Source: Adhaeribacter arboris
GTDB lineage: Bacteria > Bacteroidota > Bacteroidia > Cytophagales > Hymenobacteraceae
Assembly: GCF_003023845.1 (NCBI RefSeq)
Contig: NZ_PYFT01000001.1
Span: forward strand, 6,882,001 to 6,946,000
Direction of reading: 5' to 3'
DNA length: 64,000 bases
The notes under the pieces are model-generated. The model saw only the letters and a program-made list of their open reading frames with translations. It was not told where the DNA came from and did not search any database. This document shows, in pieces, positions 27,751-36,613 of this stretch (position 1 is its first letter; each line of letters opens with the position of its first letter). Made by a program: the position numbers and the translations under genes.

Positions 27751-30700
27751 TTAAAAACTGCCGGTTATGCCAAAGGTATACGTGCGGGTAAACGGATAGT
27801 AGCTATAGTTGGCCTCCACCCCCGGACCGGTCGTAAACTCCTGTTCTCCGCTTAAATCAACATTCAAAGGCAATTCCGGGTCGGTGCCCGAATATTTGGT
27901 AAGGGTTAACAGGTTGGTGCCGGTAGCATAGAACCGGAGCGACTTGATAAAGCCATTTGCTTTTACTGGCAAGGAATATCCAATTGTCAGGTTATCCAGT
28001 TTCAGGTAGTCGCCTTTTTCCAGGTAGTAGTCCGAGAAATACATCTGGTCGTTTTTAACGCCCTTGTTAATGGCCGATTGAAACAAGTTATGGGTAGTGA
28101 AATTGCTGTAGTTTTCGTGGAAAATACGTTTCGCATTCAACGCTTTAAATCCAAAGGCTCCCCGGAATAAAATTGTCGCGTCGAAAGCACCGAACCGAAA
28201 GTTATTGGTTAAACCCAGGTTGTATTTCGGGATGCCGCTGCCTAAGTAAAAATAACTGTCGCCCGCATCTTCGGCGGTTACTGCATCGCCGGCCTGGTTG
28301 TAAAACAGCCATTTGCCATCGTCGTTAAAGCCGGCAAATTTACGACCGTAGAAAACGCCTATCGGCTGACCGGCCGCAATGCGCTGCGTGAAGCCCACGC
28401 CCACATCGGTTATGTTAAACGCCGTGCCTTTAAACTGATCGCTGGTAACTGATTTAATCTTGTTCTTGTTATAGGCGCCGGTAAAACTCACATTCCAGCT
28501 AAATTTATCGCGGTTAGCTACCTGGGCGTTCAAGGCTAACTCGAAACCCTGGTTCTCCATGGTGCCGGCGTTAGCGAAAATGTTCGGGTTAATTTGCGAA
28601 GGCAGCTGGGCGGTATAGTTGCCGATCAGGTTATTGATTCGACGATTGTAGAAATCTAAGGAACCGTTTAGCCAGCCATTTTTAAATAAAGCAAAGTCTA
28701 AACCCACGTTGACCTCATTTTTGGTTTCCCATCGTAATAAGGGGTTGGCGTTATAGGTAGAGCCATACGGAATTAACCACTGCCCATCAAAATAACCGCT
28801 TTGCCCGGCAAAGGCGCCTAAGGTACTGAGGGATTGGTAAGGGCCCAAGCTTTCCTGGTTACCGGTTACGCCATAACCCCCGCGTAATTTCAGGTTGGTA
28901 ATAATGCCATTATCCGCCAGAAAGTTTTCTTTGCTCAGTACCCACCCGGCGGATACGGAGGGGAAATTACCCCATTTATTTTCCACGCCCAGCACCGAGG
29001 CTCCCTCGCGCCGGATGCTTAAATTTAACAGGTATTTTTCATCGAAATTATATAATACTCGGGCGAAGCCGGCTAACAAGGTACGCTCCCAGGCGTAGCT
29101 GTTCACGAACACCCCCGACCGGTTGAAGCCCGGCGTTAACTCATTCAAGGCACGGCCGGCGCCCAGGTTATAATAAAGAAAGGAATTGGTGATAAAGTTG
29201 TTGTTACCCGCGCCTAAACCTTCTTCAAATATATTTTGGTAAGAATAACCGCCCAGTACGTCCAAATTATGTTGGCCGAACTGTTTGTTGTAGGTTAACA
29301 GTCCCTCGAAAATGTTATTGGTGTTGGTGGTTTGCGAGCGCGAAGCCTGCCCGTTTAAACTGTTTTGCTGCTGAAAGAAATCCTGGTTACTGCTAAAGGA
29401 GCTGTTCAGGTAGGAATTTTTTATAATGGAATAGTTAACCGATGCTTTCAGCGCCGGCAAAATGCGGTAAGCCGCGGATACAGTGCCCAAGAGGCGGCTT
29501 TCTTTTGCCCCGTTGGTGTTATTGGCCATGTTAGCGACCGGGTTCCATTGCAACTGGTAAGGGGTATCGGGGTTTTCAAAATAGGTTCCGTCGGTATTCC
29601 GTACCGGGTACACCGGCAACATATTTAACGATTGCGCAATGGCCCCGTAATTGGCAAAAGTCCGGTTATCAAACGTATTGGTCAGGTTTAAGGCAAAATC
29701 CAGCTTATCATTCAGGGCTTTGGTATTTAAGCGCACCGTCCCATTTACCGATTCGCGATCGGTAACTTTATCCATGCCTTTAAAATCCCGGTAGTTTACG
29801 GAAGCGTAATAGTTGGTTTTTTCGTTGCCGCCGCTTACCGATACGTTGTGCACCTGGCTGACCGGGGTTCGGGTAACTTCTTTAAACCAATCAGTATTCG
29901 CGCCCCGGTCATCCACGGTTAATCCATTATCGGTGCCTAACTTACGGTACTGTTCGCCGGTGAGCATATCGTATTTCTTAGCCACCTGGTCGAAAGAAAC
30001 GTTGCCGCTGTAGGTAACCGTGGGGGCGCCGGCTTTCCCTTTTTTAGTGGTAATAATAATAACGCCACCGGTGGCCCGGGAACCATAAATCGCGGCCGCC
30101 GAACCATCTTTTAAAACATCCACCGACGCAATATCGGAGGGCGCAATGGTTTGCAGGTCGCCCCCCGGCACCCCATCAATCACAATGAGCGGACCATTGT
30201 AGCCATACACCGTGGTGGCGCCCCGCAAGGAGAATTGGGCCCCGGCATTGGGGTCAGAGCCATTCGGGCGGGTTACGGTTAAACCAGCCACCTTCCCGGA
30301 AATAAGAGTGAGCGGGTCGGCAATTAAACCCGCGTTAAAATCTTCGGCTTTAACGGTAGCGATGGAACCGGTAACTGTTTCGCGCTTTTGCAAGCCGTAC
30401 CCAATTACGACTACTTCGTTCAGGGCTTTGGCATCGCCGGTCAGGGTAATCCGGATCGTGGCGCTGCCATTAACCGCCACTTCCTGGGTAAGGAAACCGA
30501 CGTAGGATACAACCAGTACGCCCTTGTTGCCCGGTACATTCACGGTGTATTTGCCATCCCCATCGCTTACAACCCCCTGGGTGGAACCTTTTACCAATAG
30601 GGTTACTCCCGGCAGGGCGTCCCCTTTCTCGTCGACCACAGTGCCGGTAATTACCGCCTCGTTTTGGGCCAGCACCTGGGTGCCCGCACCAAAAATTAAA

Positions 30701-30756
30701 AACATCACCAGTAGCCATTGCAGCCCCGAGTGACTTTGATTTGTAAAAATTCTCAT
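27751..30756 (-). CDS. SusC/RagA family TonB-linked outer-membrane protein
   Basis: A 1001-residue TonB-dependent transporter for glycans. Signal peptide to about residue 30 (FGAGTQVLAQ); carboxypeptidase-like regulatory domain at about 34-110 (ITGTVVDEKGDALPGVTLLV, KYTVNVPGNKGVLVVSYVG); TonB-box/plug start NEVVVIGYGLQKRETVTGSI; plug domain with IDGVPGGDLQTIAPSDIASV and the SusC mark KDGSAAAIYGSRATGGVIII; then the 22-stranded barrel to a C-terminal aromatic end (FGITGSF). It imports oligosaccharides across the outer membrane with SusD. It follows an exported amylase gene by 31 bp, so a starch-like or related glucan is the likely cargo. No linked anti-sigma/ECF or SusR-type regulator is seen. 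Confidence 0.95.
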   Translation of the reverse strand: MRIFTNQSHSGLQWLLVMFLIFGAGTQVLAQNEAVITGTVVDEKGDALPGVTLLVKGSTQGVVSDGDGKYTVNVPGNKGVLVVSYVGFLTQEVAVNGSATIRITLTGDAKALNEVVVIGYGLQKRETVTGSIATVKAEDFNAGLIADPLTLISGKVAGLTVTRPNGSDPNAGAQFSLRGATTVYGYNGPLIVIDGVPGGDLQTIAPSDIASVDVLKDGSAAAIYGSRATGGVIIITTKKGKAGAPTVTYSGNVSFDQVAKKYDMLTGEQYRKLGTDNGLTVDDRGANTDWFKEVTRTPVSQVHNVSVSGGNEKTNYYASVNYRDFKGMDKVTDRESVNGTVRLNTKALNDKLDFALNLTNTFDNRTFANYGAIAQSLNMLPVYPVRNTDGTYFENPDTPYQLQWNPVANMANNTNGAKESRLLGTVSAAYRILPALKASVNYSIIKNSYLNSSFSSNQDFFQQQNSLNGQASRSQTTNTNNIFEGLLTYNKQFGQHNLDVLGGYSYQNIFEEGLGAGNNNFITNSFLYYNLGAGRALNELTPGFNRSGVFVNSYAWERTLLAGFARVLYNFDEKYLLNLSIRREGASVLGVENKWGNFPSVSAGWVLSKENFLADNGIITNLKLRGGYGVTGNQESLGPYQSLSTLGAFAGQSGYFDGQWLIPYGSTYNANPLLRWETKNEVNVGLDFALFKNGWLNGSLDFYNRRINNLIGNYTAQLPSQINPNIFANAGTMENQGFELALNAQVANRDKFSWNVSFTGAYNKNKIKSVTSDQFKGTAFNITDVGVGFTQRIAAGQPIGVFYGRKFAGFNDDGKWLFYNQAGDAVTAEDAGDSYFYLGSGIPKYNLGLTNNFRFGAFDATILFRGAFGFKALNAKRIFHENYSNFTTHNLFQSAINKGVKNDQMYFSDYYLEKGDYLKLDNLTIGYSLPVKANGFIKSLRFYATGTNLLTLTKYSGTDPELPLNVDLSGEQEFTTGPGVEANYSYYPFTRTYTFGITGSF

Positions 30757-30787
30757 AGGAACATATTTAAGTTAATTAGTAAGTAAG

Positions 30788-32791
30788 TTAATTAGTGAGC
30801 AATAACCATTTTACCGAATATCCTTCCAAGGGTACGGCTAATTCAGACATTGATTCTTTTTGGATTATTGGATACCCTTTACTAGTCAACACATTTTTTG
30901 CACTCGGCGGTATAGCGGGTAATGTTAACTGGTTTAGGTCGATATTCGCGGTAACGGGCGCCCCGTTCACATTCAACAACACGATAAAATGCTGACTGCC
31001 CGCGTACCGGTGTAAGGCCACCACGCTATTGGCGCCGGTTACATTTACCGGTTGCACCTGCGATTGCACCAACGCGGGATATTGTTTCCGGAGGCTGATT
31101 AACTGCTGATAATAATGAAATATACCTAGACTATCAAGCGATTGGATCGGTTTATCTGCCTGAAAAATGCTGCGACTGCTGTACGGATGGAAGGTACGGG
31201 CCACTTCTTGCCCGTTAAATAATAGGGGCATGCCGGGTAAGGCAAAAAGTAGCCCGGCCGCCATTTTGGTTTGCGCCTGGTTATGCGTATTAATAAACCG
31301 GGGCAAATCATTATTTTCCATAAACCGGAGCACCGGCTTATCCATAACCGTGTTTCGGAACAACGCTTCGTATAATTGTATGGCGCGTTGGGTGCTGTCG
31401 GTAAGATTAAAAACGGTGAGACTTTTTTTATCGTGGTAAGTTGTTTGCCAGGTCCATTGCGATACCCAGGTGGTATCAGCGGTCCAGTCGTATGCGGCAT
31501 CAAAGCCTTTGGTATACACGCCGGGGTCGGTTGCCTTATCTTCGGCCAGCAATAGCAGTTCCGGCTTAATTATCTTGAGTTCGGTTCGTAATCGGCGGGC
31601 ATATTGCGGTGCCCGCGCATTCATGCCCCAAACCGCATCAAATCGGTAACCGTCAATATCAAATTCGCGCACCCAGTACTTGCAAACCTCCGTCATCCAC
31701 TGCTGTACTTCCGGATTAGTATAATCCAGATTGATCAGTCCGTGCCAGAAATAATACACAAATTGGTTCGCATCAATATGGTAAAACGACGAATACGGCG
31801 CCTTATCGTTGGCATGTTGGTAAAATTTAAAATAATGCGAGTTAGTACCATTGGCTACACAATCGAGGGCATACGGATGATTAACGGAAGTATGGTTCGG
31901 CACTAAATCCAATATCACTTTCAACCCGAGTACTTTGGCCGAATCAATTAATACTTTTAGTTGCGCGGTGTTGCCCAACCGGCTATCTACCGCCAGGTAA
32001 TCCATAACATCATACCCTTGCCCCCCTTTTTCGGTTTTGGTAACGGGCTGCAGGTAAATAGTATTAATGCCGAGTTGCTGAATCTCGGTAAGTTTGGCGG
32101 TAATGGCTGCAAAACCGCCTTTTTTAACAAACGTATTGGGCGTGATCTGGTAAATAATCGCCTCATTAATCCAGGGCGCGTGATCGGTATCGATATTAAA
32201 AGGCTTTACTTCTTGAGCCGTGCGGTTTACGTAAGTCCGGTAAGTAACCGAATCTGTTCCCGAGGTAATTAATAAATTGTAATAATAAATACCGGGCTTT
32301 TCCGGGATCGGGACGATAGCGGCAGGCTTATTGGCGTTATTTATCGGCGTAACCTGCGGGTTATTTTTATCGGCGTACCACCGGTAACCTAATGCCTTAT
32401 TATCGGGATTATTTAAAACAACGGCGCTCAATTTAAGGCCTTCGCCATTTACCTCCGCCACCGGTTTCACGACCGGTACCGGCTGGTAGCCCAACACCAA
32501 AAGCAGTTTAGCGGATTGAATTTTTCCCTTTCGGTAACTAGCCCAAATGGTGTTCTTGGCTTCCGCCTGAATATCGAAGCGGAACTTGTTATCTATAATC
32601 TTTACCTTAAACTTTTTTTTATTATGATGGATGGTGAGCGATTTTGCTTTAAACCCTGAAATTTCACCGGTGATGCGTTGCTGGGGTAGCCAAATGGTAG
32701 CATCCTTTTTATGCAAAATAATTTCCGCGGCCAGACACTGGGTAAATGCTACCGTCCAAACTAGGATTAATATGCTTTTTATTAATTTCAA
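30788..32791 (-). CDS. Exported alpha-amylase family glycoside hydrolase (GH13)
   Basis: A 667-residue enzyme. The TTG at 32791 is preferred because it yields a proper signal peptide (MKLIKSILILVWTVAFTQCL) and lies 10 bp after the upstream stop; a TTG at 32815 is the alternative. Residues about 20-195 are beta-rich accessory modules. The GH13 barrel starts at about IYQITPNTFVKKGGF. Region I is DLVPNH, region II GYRFDAVWG (nucleophile Asp385), region III LLAEDK (acid/base Glu417) and region IV FMENNDLPR (Asp495). In region IV the usual NHD reads NND, so the transition-state His is replaced by Asn. It likely cleaves alpha-1,4-glucans or cyclodextrins outside the inner membrane to feed the SusCD pair and the sugar transporter in the same operon. 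Confidence 0.88.
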   Translation of the reverse strand: MKLIKSILILVWTVAFTQCLAAEIILHKKDATIWLPQQRITGEISGFKAKSLTIHHNKKKFKVKIIDNKFRFDIQAEAKNTIWASYRKGKIQSAKLLLVLGYQPVPVVKPVAEVNGEGLKLSAVVLNNPDNKALGYRWYADKNNPQVTPINNANKPAAIVPIPEKPGIYYYNLLITSGTDSVTYRTYVNRTAQEVKPFNIDTDHAPWINEAIIYQITPNTFVKKGGFAAITAKLTEIQQLGINTIYLQPVTKTEKGGQGYDVMDYLAVDSRLGNTAQLKVLIDSAKVLGLKVILDLVPNHTSVNHPYALDCVANGTNSHYFKFYQHANDKAPYSSFYHIDANQFVYYFWHGLINLDYTNPEVQQWMTEVCKYWVREFDIDGYRFDAVWGMNARAPQYARRLRTELKIIKPELLLLAEDKATDPGVYTKGFDAAYDWTADTTWVSQWTWQTTYHDKKSLTVFNLTDSTQRAIQLYEALFRNTVMDKPVLRFMENNDLPRFINTHNQAQTKMAAGLLFALPGMPLLFNGQEVARTFHPYSSRSIFQADKPIQSLDSLGIFHYYQQLISLRKQYPALVQSQVQPVNVTGANSVVALHRYAGSQHFIVLLNVNGAPVTANIDLNQLTLPAIPPSAKNVLTSKGYPIIQKESMSELAVPLEGYSVKWLLLTN

Positions 32792-32801
32792 AATTTCTGG
32801 A

Positions 32802-33803
32802 TTAACTGCCCGCAATAATGATAATGCCCAAACCAGCGATAAAGCACAAAAACATACCTGTTAACAGACCGGTTACGTTTTTAGGCGATTGTTTAAATTC
32901 TCGCCAAATAAGCACGCCCCAAATAGCTGCTACCAGAGTTGCGCCTTGCCCTAAACCATATGACACAGCTGGACCAGCCTTACCCGCTGCGATCAGGTTA
33001 CACAAATTACCCAAAGCCCAAATGGAGCCGCCTAAAATGCCGGTAAGGTGAAATGCTGCTTTGCCTTTAAAATAATCTCTATAGCTTACTGGCGTACCCT
33101 GGATGGGGCGCCGCATAATTATAGTATTAAAAATAAAGTTGCTGGCCAGTATGCCCAGGGCAAATATGACCGAAGCCGTATAGGGTGTCATTTTACCGGC
33201 CGCCGGGTTGACAAAGTTCTCCAGATCCATCGAGGCGGCCACAAAGCGGTAAAATAAAGACATCAGGATACCTGCCACCACCGAAATAATAATTCCCTTC
33301 AGGCCCGCCGATTTATTCGCCGAAGATGCTACGCGGTAAGCTCGGGCATTCAGGATGATGGCTACGGTTACCAGCCCAATACCCAGAGCGAGCAAGGCCG
33401 GGTTTCCTTTTTCGAGCGCGACGTAATTTACAATTACGCCCAGGATCAGGGCAATGCCGATACCCACCGGAAAAGCAACCGACATGCCCGCAATGGCAAT
33501 GGCTGCCGTTAATAAGATATTAGCCAGATTAAAGATGATGCCGCCCACAAAAGCGCTCCGCAAATTTTCGGGCAGGGCTTGCTGCAAGTCGGGGATAAAG
33601 CTGCGTCCTTGGGAGCCGGCGCTGCCCACGGTAAATGCCGCCACCAGCGAAAACAAAAGAATGCCTACTACATAATCCCAGTAAAATAGCTCAAAGCGCC
33701 ATTGGCCGTGCACCAGTTTTTGGGTGTTGGCCCAGGAACCCCAGCAAAGCATGGTAATTACACAGAATAATACCGCAAGCGGGTAATTTTCGACGATAAA
33801 CAT
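32802..33803 (-). CDS. GRP family sugar transporter (inner-membrane)
   Basis: A 333-residue protein with about ten hydrophobic helices in two DMT-like halves. The first helices (AVLFCVITMLCWGSWANTQKL and FELFYWDYVVGILLFSLVA) match the glucose/ribose porter (GRP, RbsU/RhaT-like) group. It should import a monosaccharide with protons. It lies between ribokinase and the amylase, which suggests it takes up ribose or the sugar released by the amylase. The stop is 10 bp before the amylase start, so the two are translationally close. Bacteroidota annotation sometimes calls this group multidrug DMT permeases; the sugar reading fits the neighbours better. Confidence 0.82.
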   Translation of the reverse strand: MFIVENYPLAVLFCVITMLCWGSWANTQKLVHGQWRFELFYWDYVVGILLFSLVAAFTVGSAGSQGRSFIPDLQQALPENLRSAFVGGIIFNLANILLTAAIAIAGMSVAFPVGIGIALILGVIVNYVALEKGNPALLALGIGLVTVAIILNARAYRVASSANKSAGLKGIIISVVAGILMSLFYRFVAASMDLENFVNPAAGKMTPYTASVIFALGILASNFIFNTIIMRRPIQGTPVSYRDYFKGKAAFHLTGILGGSIWALGNLCNLIAAGKAGPAVSYGLGQGATLVAAIWGVLIWREFKQSPKNVTGLLTGMFLCFIAGLGIIIIAGS

Positions 33804-33943
33804 AAGCAGGAGTTATAAGTATCAGGACTCAAGTATCAAGACATAAGACACTAGACTTTTATTTTTAATAATTTAAAGATCCAATGCTCATCAAGATGCT
33901 GGGTGCCGCGTAAGGTCTGGTTAATTTTGTTTCTTTACTTAGT

Positions 33944-34870
33944 TTATATAAACGACATCTTTTTGGCAATTAACTCATTGCGGTAGGGTATAGAAGATTG
34001 GGCGCCGAGCTTGGTTACCGAAAGCGCGGCCGCCAAACAAGCAAATTCTACTGCCGGAATAATTTCCTGTTCTTCGGCCAAAGCTACAGCCAAGGCCCCG
34101 TTAAAAACATCGCCCGCGGCCGTAGTGTCCACCGTATTTACCTTTTGCGCCGGCACCATCGTGAATCCCTCCTCGGTTAAAACTAAAGCCCCAACGGGTC
34201 CTAAGGTTACAATCACATTTTTTACGCCTTTTTCATAAAGCACCGTCGCTGCCTTTTTGGCGTCTTCCATACCCTTTACCTCCACTCCCGAGAGCATTTC
34301 AACTTCTTTAGAATTAGGCGTGATGATATCAATGCGTTTCAACAACTCCGGTGACAGCAAATTGGCCGGCGCCGGATTTACAATTACTTTAATGTTTTTG
34401 CCGGCGGCGTATTGCGTCACAAAATCAACCGTTTCGAGGGGTATCTCTAGTTGTAACAGTATAATGTCGATAGCGCCAATTTTTCGTAGGCACCGCTCTA
34501 CATCTTCGGGCATCAGGTTAGCGTTCGCGCCCGATGCTACCGCAATGCTATTTTCGCCCATCTGGTCTACCATTATGAGGGCCACGCCGGATGGCGAAGT
34601 ATGATCCGATAGGATGCAGGAAGTATTAATACCTTCTTCGTCAAATAGTTGCGCCGATTGTTTTCCGAAAACATCCATTCCAATTTTGGTAACAAAGGTA
34701 GCGTCTCCTCCCAGGCGGGCTACGGCTACCGCCTGGTTGGCCCCTTTTCCGCCCGGGTTCATAAAAAAAGATCCCCCCAAAACGGTTTCTCCCGGTACGG
34801 GCAAGTGGGTGGTTTTCACCACCATATCCATATTGGTACTGCCAATGACAGTTATCTTCTTTGTTTCCAT
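33944..34870 (-). CDS. rbsK: Ribokinase
   Basis: A 308-residue PfkB-family sugar kinase. The N-terminal signature GSTNMDMVV and GGSFFMNPGGKGANQAVAVARLGG are typical of ribokinase (PfkB signature 1). Signature 2 is VDTTAAGDVFNGALAVAL, with catalytic Asp254. It phosphorylates ribose to ribose-5-phosphate with ATP in the cytosol. It is the first gene of a leftward set with the GRP transporter, 140 bp downstream. A close-fitting TATATTTG element lies 43 bp upstream of its ATG. Confidence 0.93.
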   Translation of the reverse strand: METKKITVIGSTNMDMVVKTTHLPVPGETVLGGSFFMNPGGKGANQAVAVARLGGDATFVTKIGMDVFGKQSAQLFDEEGINTSCILSDHTSPSGVALIMVDQMGENSIAVASGANANLMPEDVERCLRKIGAIDIILLQLEIPLETVDFVTQYAAGKNIKVIVNPAPANLLSPELLKRIDIITPNSKEVEMLSGVEVKGMEDAKKAATVLYEKGVKNVIVTLGPVGALVLTEEGFTMVPAQKVNTVDTTAAGDVFNGALAVALAEEQEIIPAVEFACLAAALSVTKLGAQSSIPYRNELIAKKMSFI

Positions 34871-34913
34871 TAATGATAGAGTGAGGGAAGGTGATTTTAT
34901 AACAGGGCTATAT

Positions 34914-34921
34914 CAAATATA
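34914..34921 (-). promoter_or_regulatory. Candidate -7 promoter element for rbsK
   Basis: The minus strand reads TATATTTG, an exact TAnnTTTG match, ending 43 bp before the rbsK ATG. No exact TTTG is found at the -33 position, so this is a partial match. Confidence 0.4.
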
Positions 34922-35071
34922 TTAGTAGTAATTGTTTGTACATTACCATTTTTTAGTATAAAACATATTTTTAAATTACCTATATTTAGAACTTATACCC
35001 ATTTAAAAATCAGATTATCAGATGAATATGTGCTTTAAAAATTTACCGGTAACACAATTAAGTATTACGTT

Positions 35072-36613
35072 ATGCTTAAAAACAGTGTAGTGCGCTTGGT
35101 AAAAACCCTTTCGCCTTCCGAGAAACGGTATTTGAAACTTTATTGCAAAAAACAATCGGGCCACCGGGCCTACCTTTTCTTGTTCGATCTGATTGAGGAA
35201 ACGCCGCTGAAAAACATGGACCAGCTGGAGCAGAAATTTAATAGTGCTTTTTCGGATACCTCGTTTGATACCACGGCTAAATACCTGTTACGCATTGTTA
35301 CGGATAGTTTGATTCAGGTAAGGCTGGATAAAGACCCGCTTTTCCAGCAACTGCAAACGTTTATGCGCGCCAAGGTTTTGCTGGACCGCTCCTTGATGAA
35401 AGAAGGTTTAAAAGAATTAAACAAGGCCCAAAAATTGGCGGCCAACTCGCAAAACTATTACCTGGAATACCTGGCTTATCGCGCTGAGCTAAACGTATTT
35501 GCCGATTTAAATTTTCGGGAGATTACCGAAGCGGCCATGATAGAGATGCAGATGAAAGCGCGTAATCTGCTAAAAACCCAACTGCAAATACACGAGCACC
35601 ATTCGCTATACGAGCTTTTAAAATTCCGGCTGATTCATATTGGTAAATCCTTATCCGAACCGGAGAAGAAACAACTAAATGATCTTTTACTGAGTGAGCT
35701 CAGCCTGGTAACTAACAAGGTAGCGCACAATTTTGAGTCAAAAAAACTGCATTTACTTTTTCAATCGTTCTTTTTCACCAGCGTAGGCGATTATAAATCG
35801 GCCTTAAAAACTTTCTCGGAGCTAAACGAACTGTTCGAGACCAACATGGAGAAAATGCTAGGCTTGCCCTATGATTATCTGTCGGCTTTGGAAGGGATTA
35901 TGGATAGTTTACGCACCATTCAAGCTTTCGACCGCATCCAATTCTACCTAGATAAGGTGAGCGGACTTATTCGATCAGAAAATACCGAGCAATTTAATTT
36001 ACAGGCCACTAAAACAGTTATCACTTTCAAACTCACTTTATTTACGGCTACTAAAAACTACCAAGAGGCGCTTACCTACACTAAAGAGTTGCCGGCCGAT
36101 ATTTTAAAAGAAAGCGTTATTGTGGACTACGAAAAGCATTGTGAGCTATTATTTTACATCGCGTTAGCCCATTTTGGCCTTAATGAGTGGGAAAAAACCG
36201 TAAAGCTCCTCAACAAAACGACGCTCCTAGAAAAGTCAAACCCGCACCTCCCCATTTACAAAGCCGCCCGGCTCCTGGCAGTACTTGCCCACTATGAATT
36301 AGGCAATATGGAGTACCTGCAATATGAAATCCGGTCGTACAAACGGGCGCCAAAATTTAAAACAGAAGCCCTGAAAATTGAAAAATTAGTATTAAAAACG
36401 GTGATCCTGAATCCTCACCACAATAACCCGGTTAAAAACAAAGTGCTTTTAAAAAAGCTAACGCCTTTTATAAAAGCTATTGTCAACGATAAGTTTGAAA
36501 TACAGGTGCTTAAATTTTTTAATTTCTCCGAATGGATCGAAACGAAGTTTACGGCCACCAAAAAAATTAAAATCCGGGCAACCAGTAAATTGCAATCTAA
36601 ACCGGCCACCTGA
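35072..36613 (+). CDS. Unrecognised alpha-helical (TPR-like) protein
   Basis: A 513-residue protein without signal peptide or membrane segment. Secondary-structure-prone patterns are almost all helical. The start (VKTLSPSEKRYLKLYCKKQS) and spaced pairs of amphipathic helices (for example EGLKELNKAQKLAANSQNYY, EWEKTVKLLNKTTLL, ARLLAVLAHYELGNMEYL) suggest TPR-like repeats. The family looks Bacteroidota-specific, but I cannot name it. It is divergent from rbsK with 200 bp between. It converges on the S9 peptidase with no spacer at all: its TGA ends at 36613 and the other stop begins at 36614. A protein-protein scaffold is a guess. Confidence 0.75.
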   Translation: MLKNSVVRLVKTLSPSEKRYLKLYCKKQSGHRAYLFLFDLIEETPLKNMDQLEQKFNSAFSDTSFDTTAKYLLRIVTDSLIQVRLDKDPLFQQLQTFMRAKVLLDRSLMKEGLKELNKAQKLAANSQNYYLEYLAYRAELNVFADLNFREITEAAMIEMQMKARNLLKTQLQIHEHHSLYELLKFRLIHIGKSLSEPEKKQLNDLLLSELSLVTNKVAHNFESKKLHLLFQSFFFTSVGDYKSALKTFSELNELFETNMEKMLGLPYDYLSALEGIMDSLRTIQAFDRIQFYLDKVSGLIRSENTEQFNLQATKTVITFKLTLFTATKNYQEALTYTKELPADILKESVIVDYEKHCELLFYIALAHFGLNEWEKTVKLLNKTTLLEKSNPHLPIYKAARLLAVLAHYELGNMEYLQYEIRSYKRAPKFKTEALKIEKLVLKTVILNPHHNNPVKNKVLLKKLTPFIKAIVNDKFEIQVLKFFNFSEWIETKFTATKKIKIRATSKLQSKPAT

